In this document: piece after piece, positions 33,922-42,770 of the stretch
Layout of the letters: each line of letters opens with the position of its first letter
Numbering within the stretch: position 1 is the stretch's first letter
Source: Chryseobacterium sp. JUb7
Lineage (GTDB): Bacteria; Bacteroidota; Bacteroidia; Flavobacteriales; Weeksellaceae
Assembly: GCF_024806495.1 (NCBI RefSeq)
Contig: NZ_JANUFF010000001.1
Coordinates: 248,001 to 312,000 of the forward strand
DNA length: 64,000 nt
Reading direction: 5' to 3'
Notes under the pieces: generated by a model
Database searches by the model: none
Seen by the model: only the letters and a program-made list of their open reading frames with translations
Told to the model about the DNA's origin: nothing
Made by a program: the position numbers and the translations under genes

Positions 33922-34970
33922 TTTAATTTTTTAAATACTCCAAGCATCACTTCCTTGTCTACAGCATTCATTTCTACAAGTTTTAATGATTTTACCATTT
34001 TTAAAGTTGTTGTTTTATAGTGTTGGAAATGAGAAGATTGCAAGTGGGAGTTATAGGTAGTTTTATCAGCATAAATTTCAACGATGCGTATTTGTAAGGG
34101 ATTTTCCTGTTGGTACATCGGGAAAATTGCAATGACTCCTTTTTCTTTTTCTACAGATGCTTCGGCATTTTCTTTCAATATCCTTTTGTATTCTTCAAGA
34201 TATTCAGGAACGATTTCGATTTCAGCGATGCGAACCATCATATCAGGTTCTGTAATCGATTTTAAGGGTTTAGAAATAATCTTACGAATTGTATTTGCCT
34301 GCGTTTTACTGACCGTATTTTCAATTAAATCGGCAGTCTGCACCAATTGTTCTTCTGTAATTCCCATATTTTTTCCAATGCCGATATGCGACTGTAGTTG
34401 TGCTTCTACCCCATCTAATGAAGCCAATGCAGAGATTGTGACCAATTCTCTTTGCTTAAAATTTAATACATCACTCGCGAAAATATCTGCGAACAGATGT
34501 TCCTTCAAAAAAACATCAATTCGTGGTGCAAATTCTCCAAATCCCGGAGCAGGCTTGGCTTGAGGAGTTTTTGTTAATGCTTCCAAAACCTTTCTGCCTT
34601 GTTCATATTTATCCGGTGGATTGTTTTCTACAACAATTTTCTTTCCTTCTTGGTCATTAATTCCTTTTGCTTTTCTTTCTTCTAAAACCTTTTTAAAAGT
34701 ATTGATCGCATTCAGACTTCTTGGAAAACCGCAGTAAGCGTAAAGTTGAGTCAGCATTTCTTTAATTTCATTGATGCTTAAACCATTGTCCAATCCTGCA
34801 TTCAGTTGAATTTTAAGGTTTTCAATATTTCCTACAGCTGTCAATGATGAAATTTTAACAACACTTTGTTCCTGAGGATTTAACTCCATTCTATTTTGTG
34901 CATTCATACCGGGTGTCATTAAAGTGAACACAAAAAATATAATTCTAAGTTTCCACTTATTTATTTTCAT
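33918..34970 (-). CDS. Exported protein with two carboxymuconolactone-decarboxylase domains and an ABM-type domain
   Basis: 350 residues. After a signal sequence (to about residue 24), a first CMD-like domain covers about 30-95 (KISSLTAVGNIENLKIQL, MLTQLYAYCGFPRSLNAI). A second covers about 120-215 (FKQRELVTISALASLDGVEA, QLQSHIGIGKNMGITEEQL). A ferredoxin-like antibiotic-biosynthesis-monooxygenase (ABM) domain covers about 240-335 (MVRIAEIEIVPEYLEEYKRI, QSSHFQHYK). Only the first CMD unit keeps a Cys. Role probably redox or ring chemistry on small molecules (inference). Overlaps both neighbours (1 bp and 4 bp), so tightly coupled. Confidence 0.82.
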   Translation of the reverse strand: MKINKWKLRIIFFVFTLMTPGMNAQNRMELNPQEQSVVKISSLTAVGNIENLKIQLNAGLDNGLSINEIKEMLTQLYAYCGFPRSLNAINTFKKVLEERKAKGINDQEGKKIVVENNPPDKYEQGRKVLEALTKTPQAKPAPGFGEFAPRIDVFLKEHLFADIFASDVLNFKQRELVTISALASLDGVEAQLQSHIGIGKNMGITEEQLVQTADLIENTVSKTQANTIRKIISKPLKSITEPDMMVRIAEIEIVPEYLEEYKRILKENAEASVEKEKGVIAIFPMYQQENPLQIRIVEIYADKTTYNSHLQSSHFQHYKTTTLKMVKSLKLVEMNAVDKEVMLGVFKKLK

Positions 34971-35488
34971 TATTTCTTGATTTGGTTGTTGGCTTCATTG
35001 TAAATCTCGTCGGTAACGGGTTCAAGCCATGTATTTTCATTGGTTTTCGGATTGCCGGTTGTTGCAAGATGTGAGAACCAGCTTTTTGAAGTTGCGCCGT
35101 GCCAATGCTCCACATTAGGGGCAATTTCTACGACATCTCCCGGTTTTAAATGTCTGGCAGGCTTTCCTCTTTCCTGATACAAACCCTCACCGCCCACGAC
35201 GATTAATAGCTGTCCTCCGGTATGGCTGTGCCAGTTGTTTCTGCTTCCGGGCTCAAATGTGACGTTTGATAAAGGAACATTCAAGTCACTATTTTTAGTT
35301 AACGCAGCAAGCCATGATTTACCTGTAAAATATTGAGCATAACCTACGTTTTCCTCTCCTGTAGGAAAATCACTGATGTTTGGAATTTCTGTATTCATTT
35401 TATTTTGACTTTTTAAAGCGCTGCACAACATTAGTGAAGAAAATAAGACACCAATGAGTGTAGCTTTTGTTAAATATTTTGATTTCAT
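34970..35488 (-). CDS. Exported cupin domain-containing protein
   Basis: 172 residues with an N-terminal hydrophobic signal segment. The single cupin domain has motif 1 SRNNWHSHTGGQLLIVVGGEG and motif 2 PNVEHWHGATSKSWFSHLA. The His residues supply the metal site. This cupin type (like the TM1287/mandelonitrile-lyase-like group) commonly pairs with CMD proteins and aldo-keto reductases, as here. It overlaps the CMD fusion gene by one base and starts 7 bp after the acetyltransferase. Confidence 0.88.
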   Translation of the reverse strand: MKSKYLTKATLIGVLFSSLMLCSALKSQNKMNTEIPNISDFPTGEENVGYAQYFTGKSWLAALTKNSDLNVPLSNVTFEPGSRNNWHSHTGGQLLIVVGGEGLYQERGKPARHLKPGDVVEIAPNVEHWHGATSKSWFSHLATTGNPKTNENTWLEPVTDEIYNEANNQIKK

Positions 35489-35495
35489 TTTTTAT

Positions 35496-36059
35496 TTATA
35501 ATTTGATGGTTTTGATGATTTTTGCGGGAATACCACCAACAATAGCATGGTCAGGAACATTTTTGGTAACCACTGCTCCAGCCGCAACAACGGCGTTTTC
35601 GCCAATCGTAACTCCCGGTAAAATAGTTGCATTAGCGCCAATCCATGCGTTATTTTTAATGTGAATCGATTTTCCGATTAATCCTTTTCTAAGGTTTGGA
35701 TCTAAAGGATGATTTTCTGTAATGAGACTTACTTTTGGACCGATTAAAACGTCATCTTCAATGGTAATCCCTCCTAAATCAAGGAATGTACAATCAAAAT
35801 TGATGAATACATTTTTTCCGATGCTTAAATTCTTCCCGTAATTAATATAAATTGGCGTGAACACCGTAAAATTTTCTGTTTCACTCCCAATTATTTCATT
35901 GAATATTTTTCGGACATCTTCATTATCCGAAGATTGATTCATCTTAATAAGTAAATCTCTGGTTTTGTAAGAAGCTTCCCGCAAAAGATGAATTTGGGAG
36001 TCATCCGGTAATATGGTTTCGCCATTTTTCAGCCTTTCAAAAATTGAACCCTCTTTCAT
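35496..36059 (-). CDS. Sugar O-acetyltransferase (maltose acetyltransferase type, left-handed beta-helix)
   Basis: I start at the ATG at 36059 (MKEGSIFERLKNGE, 187 residues), where the Maa-like family begins. The longer frame to 36125 would run through a -7-like TAACTTTG box and a candidate operator. Hexapeptide repeats form a left-handed beta-helix (KNLSIGKNVFINFDCTFLD, ITIEDDVLIGPKVSLITENH with catalytic His, NNAWIGANATILPGVTIGEN). It transfers acetyl from acetyl-CoA to a sugar or similar hydroxyl. First gene of the operon acetyltransferase-cupin-CMD fusion-hydrolase. Confidence 0.9.
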   Translation of the reverse strand: MKEGSIFERLKNGETILPDDSQIHLLREASYKTRDLLIKMNQSSDNEDVRKIFNEIIGSETENFTVFTPIYINYGKNLSIGKNVFINFDCTFLDLGGITIEDDVLIGPKVSLITENHPLDPNLRKGLIGKSIHIKNNAWIGANATILPGVTIGENAVVAAGAVVTKNVPDHAIVGGIPAKIIKTIKL

Positions 36060-36105
36060 TTTTCCTTTATTTTCTGATACAAAGTTAAAATGAAAGCCTT
36101 GCAAT

Positions 36106-36148
36106 GATCTTTCTGCGAGGCTCAAATTAGTTTTCTCAAAAGCTCAGA
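36106..36148 (-). promoter_or_regulatory. Two direct copies of a candidate AraC operator before the acetyltransferase operon
   Basis: Minus strand: TCTGAGCTTTTGAGAAAACTA (36128-36148) and TTTGAGCCTCGCAGAAAGATC (36106-36126), 22 bp apart. Both fit TYTGAGCYTnnnAGAAARnT, also found before the araC gene itself (37040-37060). They lie just downstream of araC and upstream of the TAACTTTG promoter element. Confidence 0.55.
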
Positions 36149-36162
36149 TTCCCAAATAAAAG

Positions 36163-36984
36163 TTAAATTTCAGAAGGTGCAAAGCCATATTGCTTTTTGA
36201 ATGCAGTAGAAAAGTGAGAAGGATTTTTAAAACCGACTTCAAAATAGACATCATGAACTTTTTTACCGTCTTCTTTTAGTTTAATATAAGCCATTTCCAA
36301 CCGTTTTTTCATCAGCCATTTTTGTGGAGTTAAACTGCTTACTTTTTTAAAATCTCTTTTAAAAGTTGCCAGACTTCGCCCTGTAAAAGATGCAATTTGC
36401 CCCATGGAAAGATCATCTGTATAATTGTCATTCAAAAACTCGAGAATATCGACTTTCCAGGGTTCTGCAAAATCAAATAAAATCGGGTAAAACTGCTCAT
36501 TGCTATTTAATAATGCATAAATTCCTTCCAAAAGCTTCAGTTTTGTAATACTTTCCGTAGGTTTTATATTGCTGTCAAAGTATGGATTTAAAGATTGAAA
36601 AAGACTTGTAATCGCAGTGTCAGGATCTATTTTAAAAACATTTTGATCTGAGATTTTTACATTTTCAGGAATATCGGTTTTATTTAAATTACTGTAAAAT
36701 TCACGTAAAATACTTCGTTTGAAAGTAAGAGAAATACCTTTGTATAAGTCTTTTCCTTTACCGTTTTTGTACATTTTAAGCCGATGATCCCGTCTTACCA
36801 AAGCGCAGTCTCCTGCTTTCAGTTTTATGGTTTTATTTCTGTCTTCAATAATTTGCTCTCCGGAATACAGATACACCAAAACATGCTCCGGAGTCGAATG
36901 GATACATTTTGTGCTCTCTTCTGAAAAGCAGGAAAGAAAAATCCCTGAATAACTTATTGTTTTTAAAGCTTCTATTTGTTCCAT
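36163..36984 (-). CDS. AraC family transcriptional regulator
   Basis: 273 residues from the ATG at 36984 (MEQIEALKTISYSG). The longer frame to 37059 would cover the promoter and the candidate operator. A cupin-like ligand domain (VLVYLYSGEQIIEDR, KLKAGDCALVRRD) precedes two C-terminal HTH motifs (LSMGQIASFTGRSLATFKRDF and VHDVYFEVGFKNPSHFSTAFKKQYG). It probably regulates itself and the downstream acetyltransferase-cupin-CMD-hydrolase operon through the shared motif found before both. Confidence 0.93.
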   Translation of the reverse strand: MEQIEALKTISYSGIFLSCFSEESTKCIHSTPEHVLVYLYSGEQIIEDRNKTIKLKAGDCALVRRDHRLKMYKNGKGKDLYKGISLTFKRSILREFYSNLNKTDIPENVKISDQNVFKIDPDTAITSLFQSLNPYFDSNIKPTESITKLKLLEGIYALLNSNEQFYPILFDFAEPWKVDILEFLNDNYTDDLSMGQIASFTGRSLATFKRDFKKVSSLTPQKWLMKKRLEMAYIKLKEDGKKVHDVYFEVGFKNPSHFSTAFKKQYGFAPSEI

Positions 36985-37039
36985 TTTGAAGTGATTTGAT
37001 CTATTAAATTTAACAAAAATAATGATTGGATGGTTTTGG

Positions 37040-37060
37040 AACCTTTCTCTAAGGCTCAAA
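37040..37060 (-). promoter_or_regulatory. Candidate AraC operator before araC
   Basis: Minus strand TTTGAGCCTTAGAGAAAGGTT, the third copy of the motif described at 36106-36148. It lies about 56 bp upstream of the araC start at 36984, near a TATTTTTG -7 element. Confidence 0.5.
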
Positions 37061-37074
37061 TATTAATTGTTTTT

Positions 37075-37674
37075 TCAAAATATAAAACCGCCTTCTTTTA
37101 CAAGATCAAAATATTTTTTATTAAAACGATATAAAACAGGCGATTTATAAGCTTGTCCTGTCTTTCTGATCCCCATTTTATCCAATATTTCCAATGACAT
37201 CATTTTTCTGTAAAAATTTCCTCTAATCATTGGTTTTCCTGTAATAATTTCACAAACACTTTGCAGTTCCGGCATGGTAAAAACAGAGGAAAGAATGTGA
37301 AACAAAACCGATTCATGGGAAATATCTTTTTTGATTTGATTTAAAGCCGATCCAATAATAAAATACTCTTTATTTATAATGCTTTTCAAGTTTTGATCAA
37401 CTCTGCTTACATTTTCTTTATCAAAATATTTTTCTTCTAAAAGCACATAAAAATCAGCAATAATTTCCTCGTTATTTATGGAATGAAAAGACATTTCTAC
37501 AAGTTTATAAAAGTCTATTTTTTTAGTTGTGAATTTTGATAATAATCTATTAATTGTATCTTCAAAATTTTCATTTTCAAACAAATAATCTTTCAAAAGA
37601 ATTGTATGAATGGTATTATCAAAATACGTAAATACGCTACATCGGATTAAAATTTTAAACTTTGAGATTTGCAT
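37075..37674 (-). CDS. NrtR-like regulator with degenerate Nudix-type N-terminus
   Basis: 199 residues. The C-terminus (VFTMPELQSVCEIITGKPM, RGNFYRKMMSLEILDKMG, SPVLYRFNKKYFD) resembles the winged helix of NrtR-type Nudix transcription factors, whose signature is 'FTL-x-ELQ-x-x-YE...NFRRK'. The N-terminal 120 residues occupy the Nudix position, but I see no Nudix box (GX5EX7REUXEEXGU), so catalysis is unlikely. It sits 12 bp after an exported hydrolase gene in an AKR/hydrolase operon. It could be a repressor that senses a nucleotide-like ligand, or a decaying copy. Confidence 0.55.
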   Translation of the reverse strand: MQISKFKILIRCSVFTYFDNTIHTILLKDYLFENENFEDTINRLLSKFTTKKIDFYKLVEMSFHSINNEEIIADFYVLLEEKYFDKENVSRVDQNLKSIINKEYFIIGSALNQIKKDISHESVLFHILSSVFTMPELQSVCEIITGKPMIRGNFYRKMMSLEILDKMGIRKTGQAYKSPVLYRFNKKYFDLVKEGGFIF

Positions 37675-37686
37675 TAATGTTTTAAT

Positions 37687-38727
37687 CTAAAGATTCTTTC
37701 CGAAGAAATCCACGAGTTTTTTTACGGCCTGATTTACATATTCGGGCTTCCAATAAGTTTGTATGTGAGTTGCTCCGTCAATCACAAAAAGTTCTTTCGA
37801 TTTGGCGTTAACAGCCTTTGGAAAAGCTTCACCCGTCATGTATTTTGTATCGGCTTTGCTTCCTGCGATCATTAATAAAGGCTGATTAATCAGATCCATA
37901 TTCGCTGTGGCATCCCAAGTCATCAAGTCCAGCAAACTGCTCATGGTATACAAAAAAGTAGAATTCGGATGCGCATGGGTTTTGTAATAATAAACATAAC
38001 CTTCCCTGTATAAATCGGTCGATATTTTATCAATATCTTCATCTTTAATATTGGCAACGCCTGCGTAGATCATTTTTCCTCCCGCAGCTTCCTGAGCACG
38101 AGCGTCCGAAGCCTGTTCCAATCGCTCCTGAATGGTGTTTAATGCTGAATTCTGAAAACCATTTCTTCGCACTTCACCGGAATTGAACATACTTAAGGTA
38201 GCAACTGCCTTCAATCTTTTATCAGACTGAACTGCTTTTAACGTATAACCGCCACCGCCGCAAATTCCAAATGCTCCCAAACGGTTGGCATCAACACCCG
38301 GATATCCGGAAATAAAGTCTGCCATTCCATGAATATCCTCAATTCTGAAAAAAGGCTTGTCAGTGTGACGCGGCTCACCGCCACTTGCTCCCTGATAGGC
38401 TGCATCAGCGGAAATACTGATATATCCGTTTTCGGCTAAACGCTGTGCATACAATCCGGCAGTTTGTTCTTTAACACCACCATTCGGGTGTGCCACAACT
38501 ATTGCAGGATATTTTTTAGATGGATCATAATTGGCAGGCGTATAAACATTGGCTGAAATATCAATCCCATTGAGTTTGTAGGTAACCGGATGAATATTGA
38601 CTTTCCCATTTATATTTTCTTTAATGGCATCAGCGTAGACCAAATCAAAAGGATTTTTTGTCTGAGCTGAAATTATCGTATTTGTAGTCATAATAATTGC
38701 TGTTAGGATTAATTTTATACTTTTCAT
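37687..38727 (-). CDS. Exported alpha/beta hydrolase with Cys nucleophile elbow (paralogue)
   Basis: I start at ATG 38727 (MKSIKLILTAIIMTTNTIISA, signal peptide; 346 residues); frames from 38733 or a TTG at 38742 are also possible. Landmarks: PAIVVAHPNGGVKEQTAGLYA, the elbow GICGGGG with Cys as nucleophile, GSKADTKYMTGEAF and the C-terminal ATHIQTYW with the triad His. Paralogous to the hydrolase at 32.9 kb. It is the third gene after two aldo-keto reductases. Known family members hydrolyse lactones or esters; the substrate here is unknown. Confidence 0.85.
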   Translation of the reverse strand: MKSIKLILTAIIMTTNTIISAQTKNPFDLVYADAIKENINGKVNIHPVTYKLNGIDISANVYTPANYDPSKKYPAIVVAHPNGGVKEQTAGLYAQRLAENGYISISADAAYQGASGGEPRHTDKPFFRIEDIHGMADFISGYPGVDANRLGAFGICGGGGYTLKAVQSDKRLKAVATLSMFNSGEVRRNGFQNSALNTIQERLEQASDARAQEAAGGKMIYAGVANIKDEDIDKISTDLYREGYVYYYKTHAHPNSTFLYTMSSLLDLMTWDATANMDLINQPLLMIAGSKADTKYMTGEAFPKAVNAKSKELFVIDGATHIQTYWKPEYVNQAVKKLVDFFGKNL

Positions 38728-38751
38728 ATTCATTAATTTCAAAAAATTAAA

Positions 38752-39891
38752 TTATTTTTTTTGTAAAGGCGCTTCTACATTTGAGTATTGTAAAACGGCT
38801 GCAGGCAGTCTTTCGCCTGATATTTTTATGGTATTCAATTCTTTATTGAATTCTTTCCATTCATCTGCTGAGAGTTTTACCGTTTCAGCTTTAGAATTTT
38901 CTAATAAATGCGCCATCTGGGTCGTTCCTGGAATGGGTACAATCCAAGGTTTTTGAGCTAAAAGCCAAGCCAATGAAATCTGTCCCGGTGTTACATTTTT
39001 CTTTATTGCCCATTTTTTAAGCATTTCAACTAAAGCCAGATTATTCAGTAGATTTTCTTTTGAAAAACGGCTTTCCACACCCCGGATATCTCCTGATGCA
39101 AAGTTGGTATTGGCATCTATTGCTCCTGTTAAAAATCCTACACCAAGAGGACTCCAGGGAACAAAACCAATTCCCAATTCCTCACAAAGCGGAATGATAG
39201 TTTCTTCGGGACCTCGCCATAACAATGAATATTCATTCTGAATCGCTGTTACCGGATGAATTGCTTGGGCTCTTCTTACCGTTTTCGCACCTGGTTCTGA
39301 AAGTCCGTAGTGCAAAACTTTTCCTTCATTGATCAAATCTTTAATTGTACCCACAACATCTTCAATCGGAACTTCCGGATCAACACGATGCTGAAAAAGT
39401 AAGTCGATACGATCGGTTCGGAGACGTTTTAACATCCCTTCCACAACGATTTTAATGTGATCAGGTTTGCTGTTCAGACCTGGCAAGCGTTTTCCTGTGC
39501 TCTGATCGATATTCCAGCCGAATTTTGTTTCAATAACAATTTCATGACGGAAAGAAGCGACCCCTTCACCCAGAATTTTTTCCACTTCAAATGGTCCGTA
39601 AGCTTCAGCGGCATCAAAAAGTGTAATGCCGTTATCAAAAGCTTTCCTTATAATATTATGCATTTCCGTACGGTTCGGAATTGTCGTCTGATAGGTACGG
39701 CTCATATTCTGAACGCCCAATCCGATAGCAGAAACTTCCAGCGATTTTCCAAGCTTTCTGCGACTGATTAATGTATCTTTATTAGTCGTATTAAAATTTT
39801 GAGTCGCTGCTTTAGCAAAAGAATCAAACGGCAACAAAGCTGTTCCGGCTGCTGCCAATCCAACAGTTTTTAAAATGTCTCTACGGTTCAT
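38752..39891 (-). CDS. Aldo-keto reductase with Tat-type signal sequence
   Basis: 379 residues. The N-terminus NRRDILKTVGLAAAGTALLP is a twin-arginine export signal. The AKR barrel follows: catalytic Asp-Tyr pair in LFDAAEAYGPFEVE, Lys in VIETKFGW, His in LLFQHRVD, and NADPH-site residues toward PWIVPIPGTTQMAHL. Periplasmic AKRs with Tat signals fold with cofactor in the cytosol first. Sits between another AKR and an exported hydrolase in one operon (9-25 bp gaps). Confidence 0.92.
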   Translation of the reverse strand: MNRRDILKTVGLAAAGTALLPFDSFAKAATQNFNTTNKDTLISRRKLGKSLEVSAIGLGVQNMSRTYQTTIPNRTEMHNIIRKAFDNGITLFDAAEAYGPFEVEKILGEGVASFRHEIVIETKFGWNIDQSTGKRLPGLNSKPDHIKIVVEGMLKRLRTDRIDLLFQHRVDPEVPIEDVVGTIKDLINEGKVLHYGLSEPGAKTVRRAQAIHPVTAIQNEYSLLWRGPEETIIPLCEELGIGFVPWSPLGVGFLTGAIDANTNFASGDIRGVESRFSKENLLNNLALVEMLKKWAIKKNVTPGQISLAWLLAQKPWIVPIPGTTQMAHLLENSKAETVKLSADEWKEFNKELNTIKISGERLPAAVLQYSNVEAPLQKK

Positions 39892-39923
39892 ATTAATGTA
39901 TTTTGAGTGAAATTGTGAGTGTC

Positions 39924-40793
<870 letters not shown>

Positions 40794-40855
40794 TTAAATT
40801 TTGTTTTGAATAATTTCTTATGCAAAGTTCTCCATTGATGACGGAGCTGTTGGTA

Positions 40856-40897
40856 TACGGATTACGGCTTTTATAACCAATATTACGGATAATGCGG
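40856..40897. promoter_or_regulatory. Direct repeats in the AKR/AraC divergent promoter region
   Basis: TACGGATTACGG (40856-40867) and TACGGATAATGCGG (40884-40897) start 28 bp apart in the 185-bp region between the AKR operon and araC. They are possible binding sites for the adjacent AraC protein. Confidence 0.35.
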
Positions 40898-40957
40898 TAC
40901 GGGCTTTACTCTGAGAATTTTAATCAGTAATTTTACATCACCGAAAAGAATAAAATA

Positions 40958-41854
40958 ATGAGTAAGGTAGTTAATTTTGAAACCGTTGATGATTATAATC
41001 GTTTTAATAATCACGAGACGTTGCATCCTTTAGTGAGTGTTCTGGATTTCTCCAAAGCTCATATAAGAACGGGCTCTAAAATGAATTTTAACCTGTACTG
41101 TATTTTTCTTAAAGATGTAAAATGCGGCGATTTAAAATATGGAAGAGCAACATACGATTATCAGGAAGGGACTTTGGTTTTTGTATCACCGGGACAGATT
41201 CTGGATGTTGAAAATAAAACAGATCCTTACCAGCCAATGGGACACGGATTGGTTTTTCATCCGGATTTGATTAAAGGAACTTCATTGGCAAGGGCTATGC
41301 AGGAATATAATTTTTTCAGTTATAATACCAATGAGGCGCTGCATCTTTCAGCTAAAGAACGTCAGTTAATTCTCGATCTTCTGACTATTATTAATACCGA
41401 ACTTCAGCAATCTGTGGATAAACACAGCAAAAAACTAATCGCGTCCAATATTGAACTGTTTTTTAATTATTGTGAACGTTTTTATGACCGTCAATTCATC
41501 ACCCGTGAAAATGTAAACAAAGGAATTTTAGAAAGATTTGAAAATTTATTGAATACCTATTTTTCATCAGATAAACCCCTCACTGTTGGCTTACCTTCTG
41601 TTGCTTATTGTGCTGATGAACTGCATCTTTCACCTAATTATTTTGGAGATTTAATAAAAAAAGAAACCGGAAAAACGGCTCAGGAATATATTCAGAATAA
41701 AATTATTGATGTTGCGAAGGAAAGAGTTTTTAATATTGATAAATCTATTGCGCAAATTGCTTATGATCTGGGATTTAAATATCCGCAGCATTTTATCAGG
41801 CTGTTCAAGCAGAGAACTGGTGTTACTCCCAATGAATTTAGAAATTTGAACTAA
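40958..41854 (+). CDS. AraC family transcriptional regulator
   Basis: 298 residues. The N-terminal cupin-like sensor domain (GTLVFVSPGQILDVENKTD) precedes the C-terminal double HTH (CADELHLSPNYFGDLIKKETG and IAQIAYDLGFKYPQHFIRLFKQRTG). Start ATG 40958 gives the standard family N-terminus. It is transcribed away from the aldo-keto reductase operon, and AraC proteins of this type commonly activate the divergent reductase genes (inference). Confidence 0.93.
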   Translation: MSKVVNFETVDDYNRFNNHETLHPLVSVLDFSKAHIRTGSKMNFNLYCIFLKDVKCGDLKYGRATYDYQEGTLVFVSPGQILDVENKTDPYQPMGHGLVFHPDLIKGTSLARAMQEYNFFSYNTNEALHLSAKERQLILDLLTIINTELQQSVDKHSKKLIASNIELFFNYCERFYDRQFITRENVNKGILERFENLLNTYFSSDKPLTVGLPSVAYCADELHLSPNYFGDLIKKETGKTAQEYIQNKIIDVAKERVFNIDKSIAQIAYDLGFKYPQHFIRLFKQRTGVTPNEFRNLN

Positions 41855-41855
41855 A

Positions 41856-41887
41856 AAGCCTCTTTCAAATTGCTTTAAAAGAGGCTT
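41856..41887. terminator. Terminator between araC and the SDR gene
   Basis: AAGCCTCTTT / AAAGAGGCTT perfect 10-bp stem with a 12-nt loop. The T-run is on the minus strand, so it serves the SDR gene mainly and probably also araC. Confidence 0.85.
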
Positions 41888-41906
41888 AATTGATAAAAAT
41901 ATTTAA

Positions 41907-42662
41907 TTAAAATCCGAAAACTCCGCCTGAAACGGAAATTAATTCTCCCGTAATCCATCCTGCATCATCCGAAGCGATGAAAACAACCGCTTTTGCAATG
42001 TCATCGGGTTGACCAGTACGTCCTAAAGGTGTATTGGAAACGAATTTTGCCTCGGCTTCACTGCCAATAAATCCGGCTGCTGTAGATCCTTCCGTCTCAA
42101 CAATACCCGGTAAAATAGAATTGATACGGATATTTCTTCCGCTGAATTCTTTAGACAAAGCAACCGTTAAGGCATCCATAGCTGTTTTTGTAGCGGAATA
42201 AACTGATCCAGTCGGAAGTGGCGATTTGCTTGCTCCTGAACTGATATTAATGATATTTCCGCCATTCTCTCCAAATAATTTCAACGATTCCTGAATTGCA
42301 AAAATAGATCCTAAAACATTAATATTAAATTGATTATGGAAAGACTCTTCTGTGATTTGCTCTACGGGTAAATAATCATAAATTCCTGCGTTGTTCACCA
42401 ATACATCCAAGCCTCCGAATGCATTTTTTGTTTCTTCAAAAAGTCGGATCACATCTTCTTTTTTGGAAACATCTCCCTGTATCGCAACAGCTTCTCCTCC
42501 ATTGTCGGTGATCGCTTTTACCACTTTATCGGCACCTTCTTTACTGGATGCATAATTTACGACTACTTTTGCTCCTTCTGCAGCAAAATGTTTGGCAATT
42601 GCGGCTCCGATTCCTTTTGAAGCTCCTGTTATTACTGCTATTTTGTTTATTAATTTACTCAT
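41907..42662 (-). CDS. SDR family oxidoreductase
   Basis: 251 residues of the classical short-chain dehydrogenase/reductase: cofactor motif TGASKGIG (residues 12-19), NNAG (near 90), catalytic Ser in NIISSGASKSP, YSATK (Tyr and Lys) and PGIVETEG. The basic residue pattern after the glycine motif suggests NADP(H). Similar to the glucose 1-dehydrogenase/3-oxoacyl-ACP reductase-like group; substrate unknown. Divergent from an HxlR regulator across a region dense in GTAAC boxes, so probably repressed or induced by it. Confidence 0.93.
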   Translation of the reverse strand: MSKLINKIAVITGASKGIGAAIAKHFAAEGAKVVVNYASSKEGADKVVKAITDNGGEAVAIQGDVSKKEDVIRLFEETKNAFGGLDVLVNNAGIYDYLPVEQITEESFHNQFNINVLGSIFAIQESLKLFGENGGNIINISSGASKSPLPTGSVYSATKTAMDALTVALSKEFSGRNIRINSILPGIVETEGSTAAGFIGSEAEAKFVSNTPLGRTGQPDDIAKAVVFIASDDAGWITGELISVSGGVFGF

Positions 42663-42718
42663 TGTTTTTTATTTACTTAAAGTTTGCGATGCAAAGTTAT
42701 ATCAGAGAAATTTATTTT

Positions 42719-42760
42719 GGTAACTTTGTTACGAAAAGTAACAGTAACCTCGAAGTAACA
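42719..42760. promoter_or_regulatory. GTAAC/GTTAC box cluster, candidate HxlR operator
   Basis: Pentamers GTAAC or GTTAC occur at 42720, 42728 (GTTAC), 42738, 42744 and 42755, with another inside the gene start at 42774. GTTAC-GAAAA-GTAAC (42728-42742) is a 5-bp inverted repeat. A plus-strand TAACTTTG (42721-42728) overlaps it; a minus-strand TAACTTTG for the SDR gene lies just upstream. Confidence 0.6.
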
Positions 42761-42770
42761 ACATAACAAT

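Noticed and set aside
36060..36125. N-terminal extension of the acetyltransferase (frame to 36125)
   Set aside because: It runs through a TAACTTTG promoter-like box and a candidate operator, and the family normally starts at the ATG at 36059.
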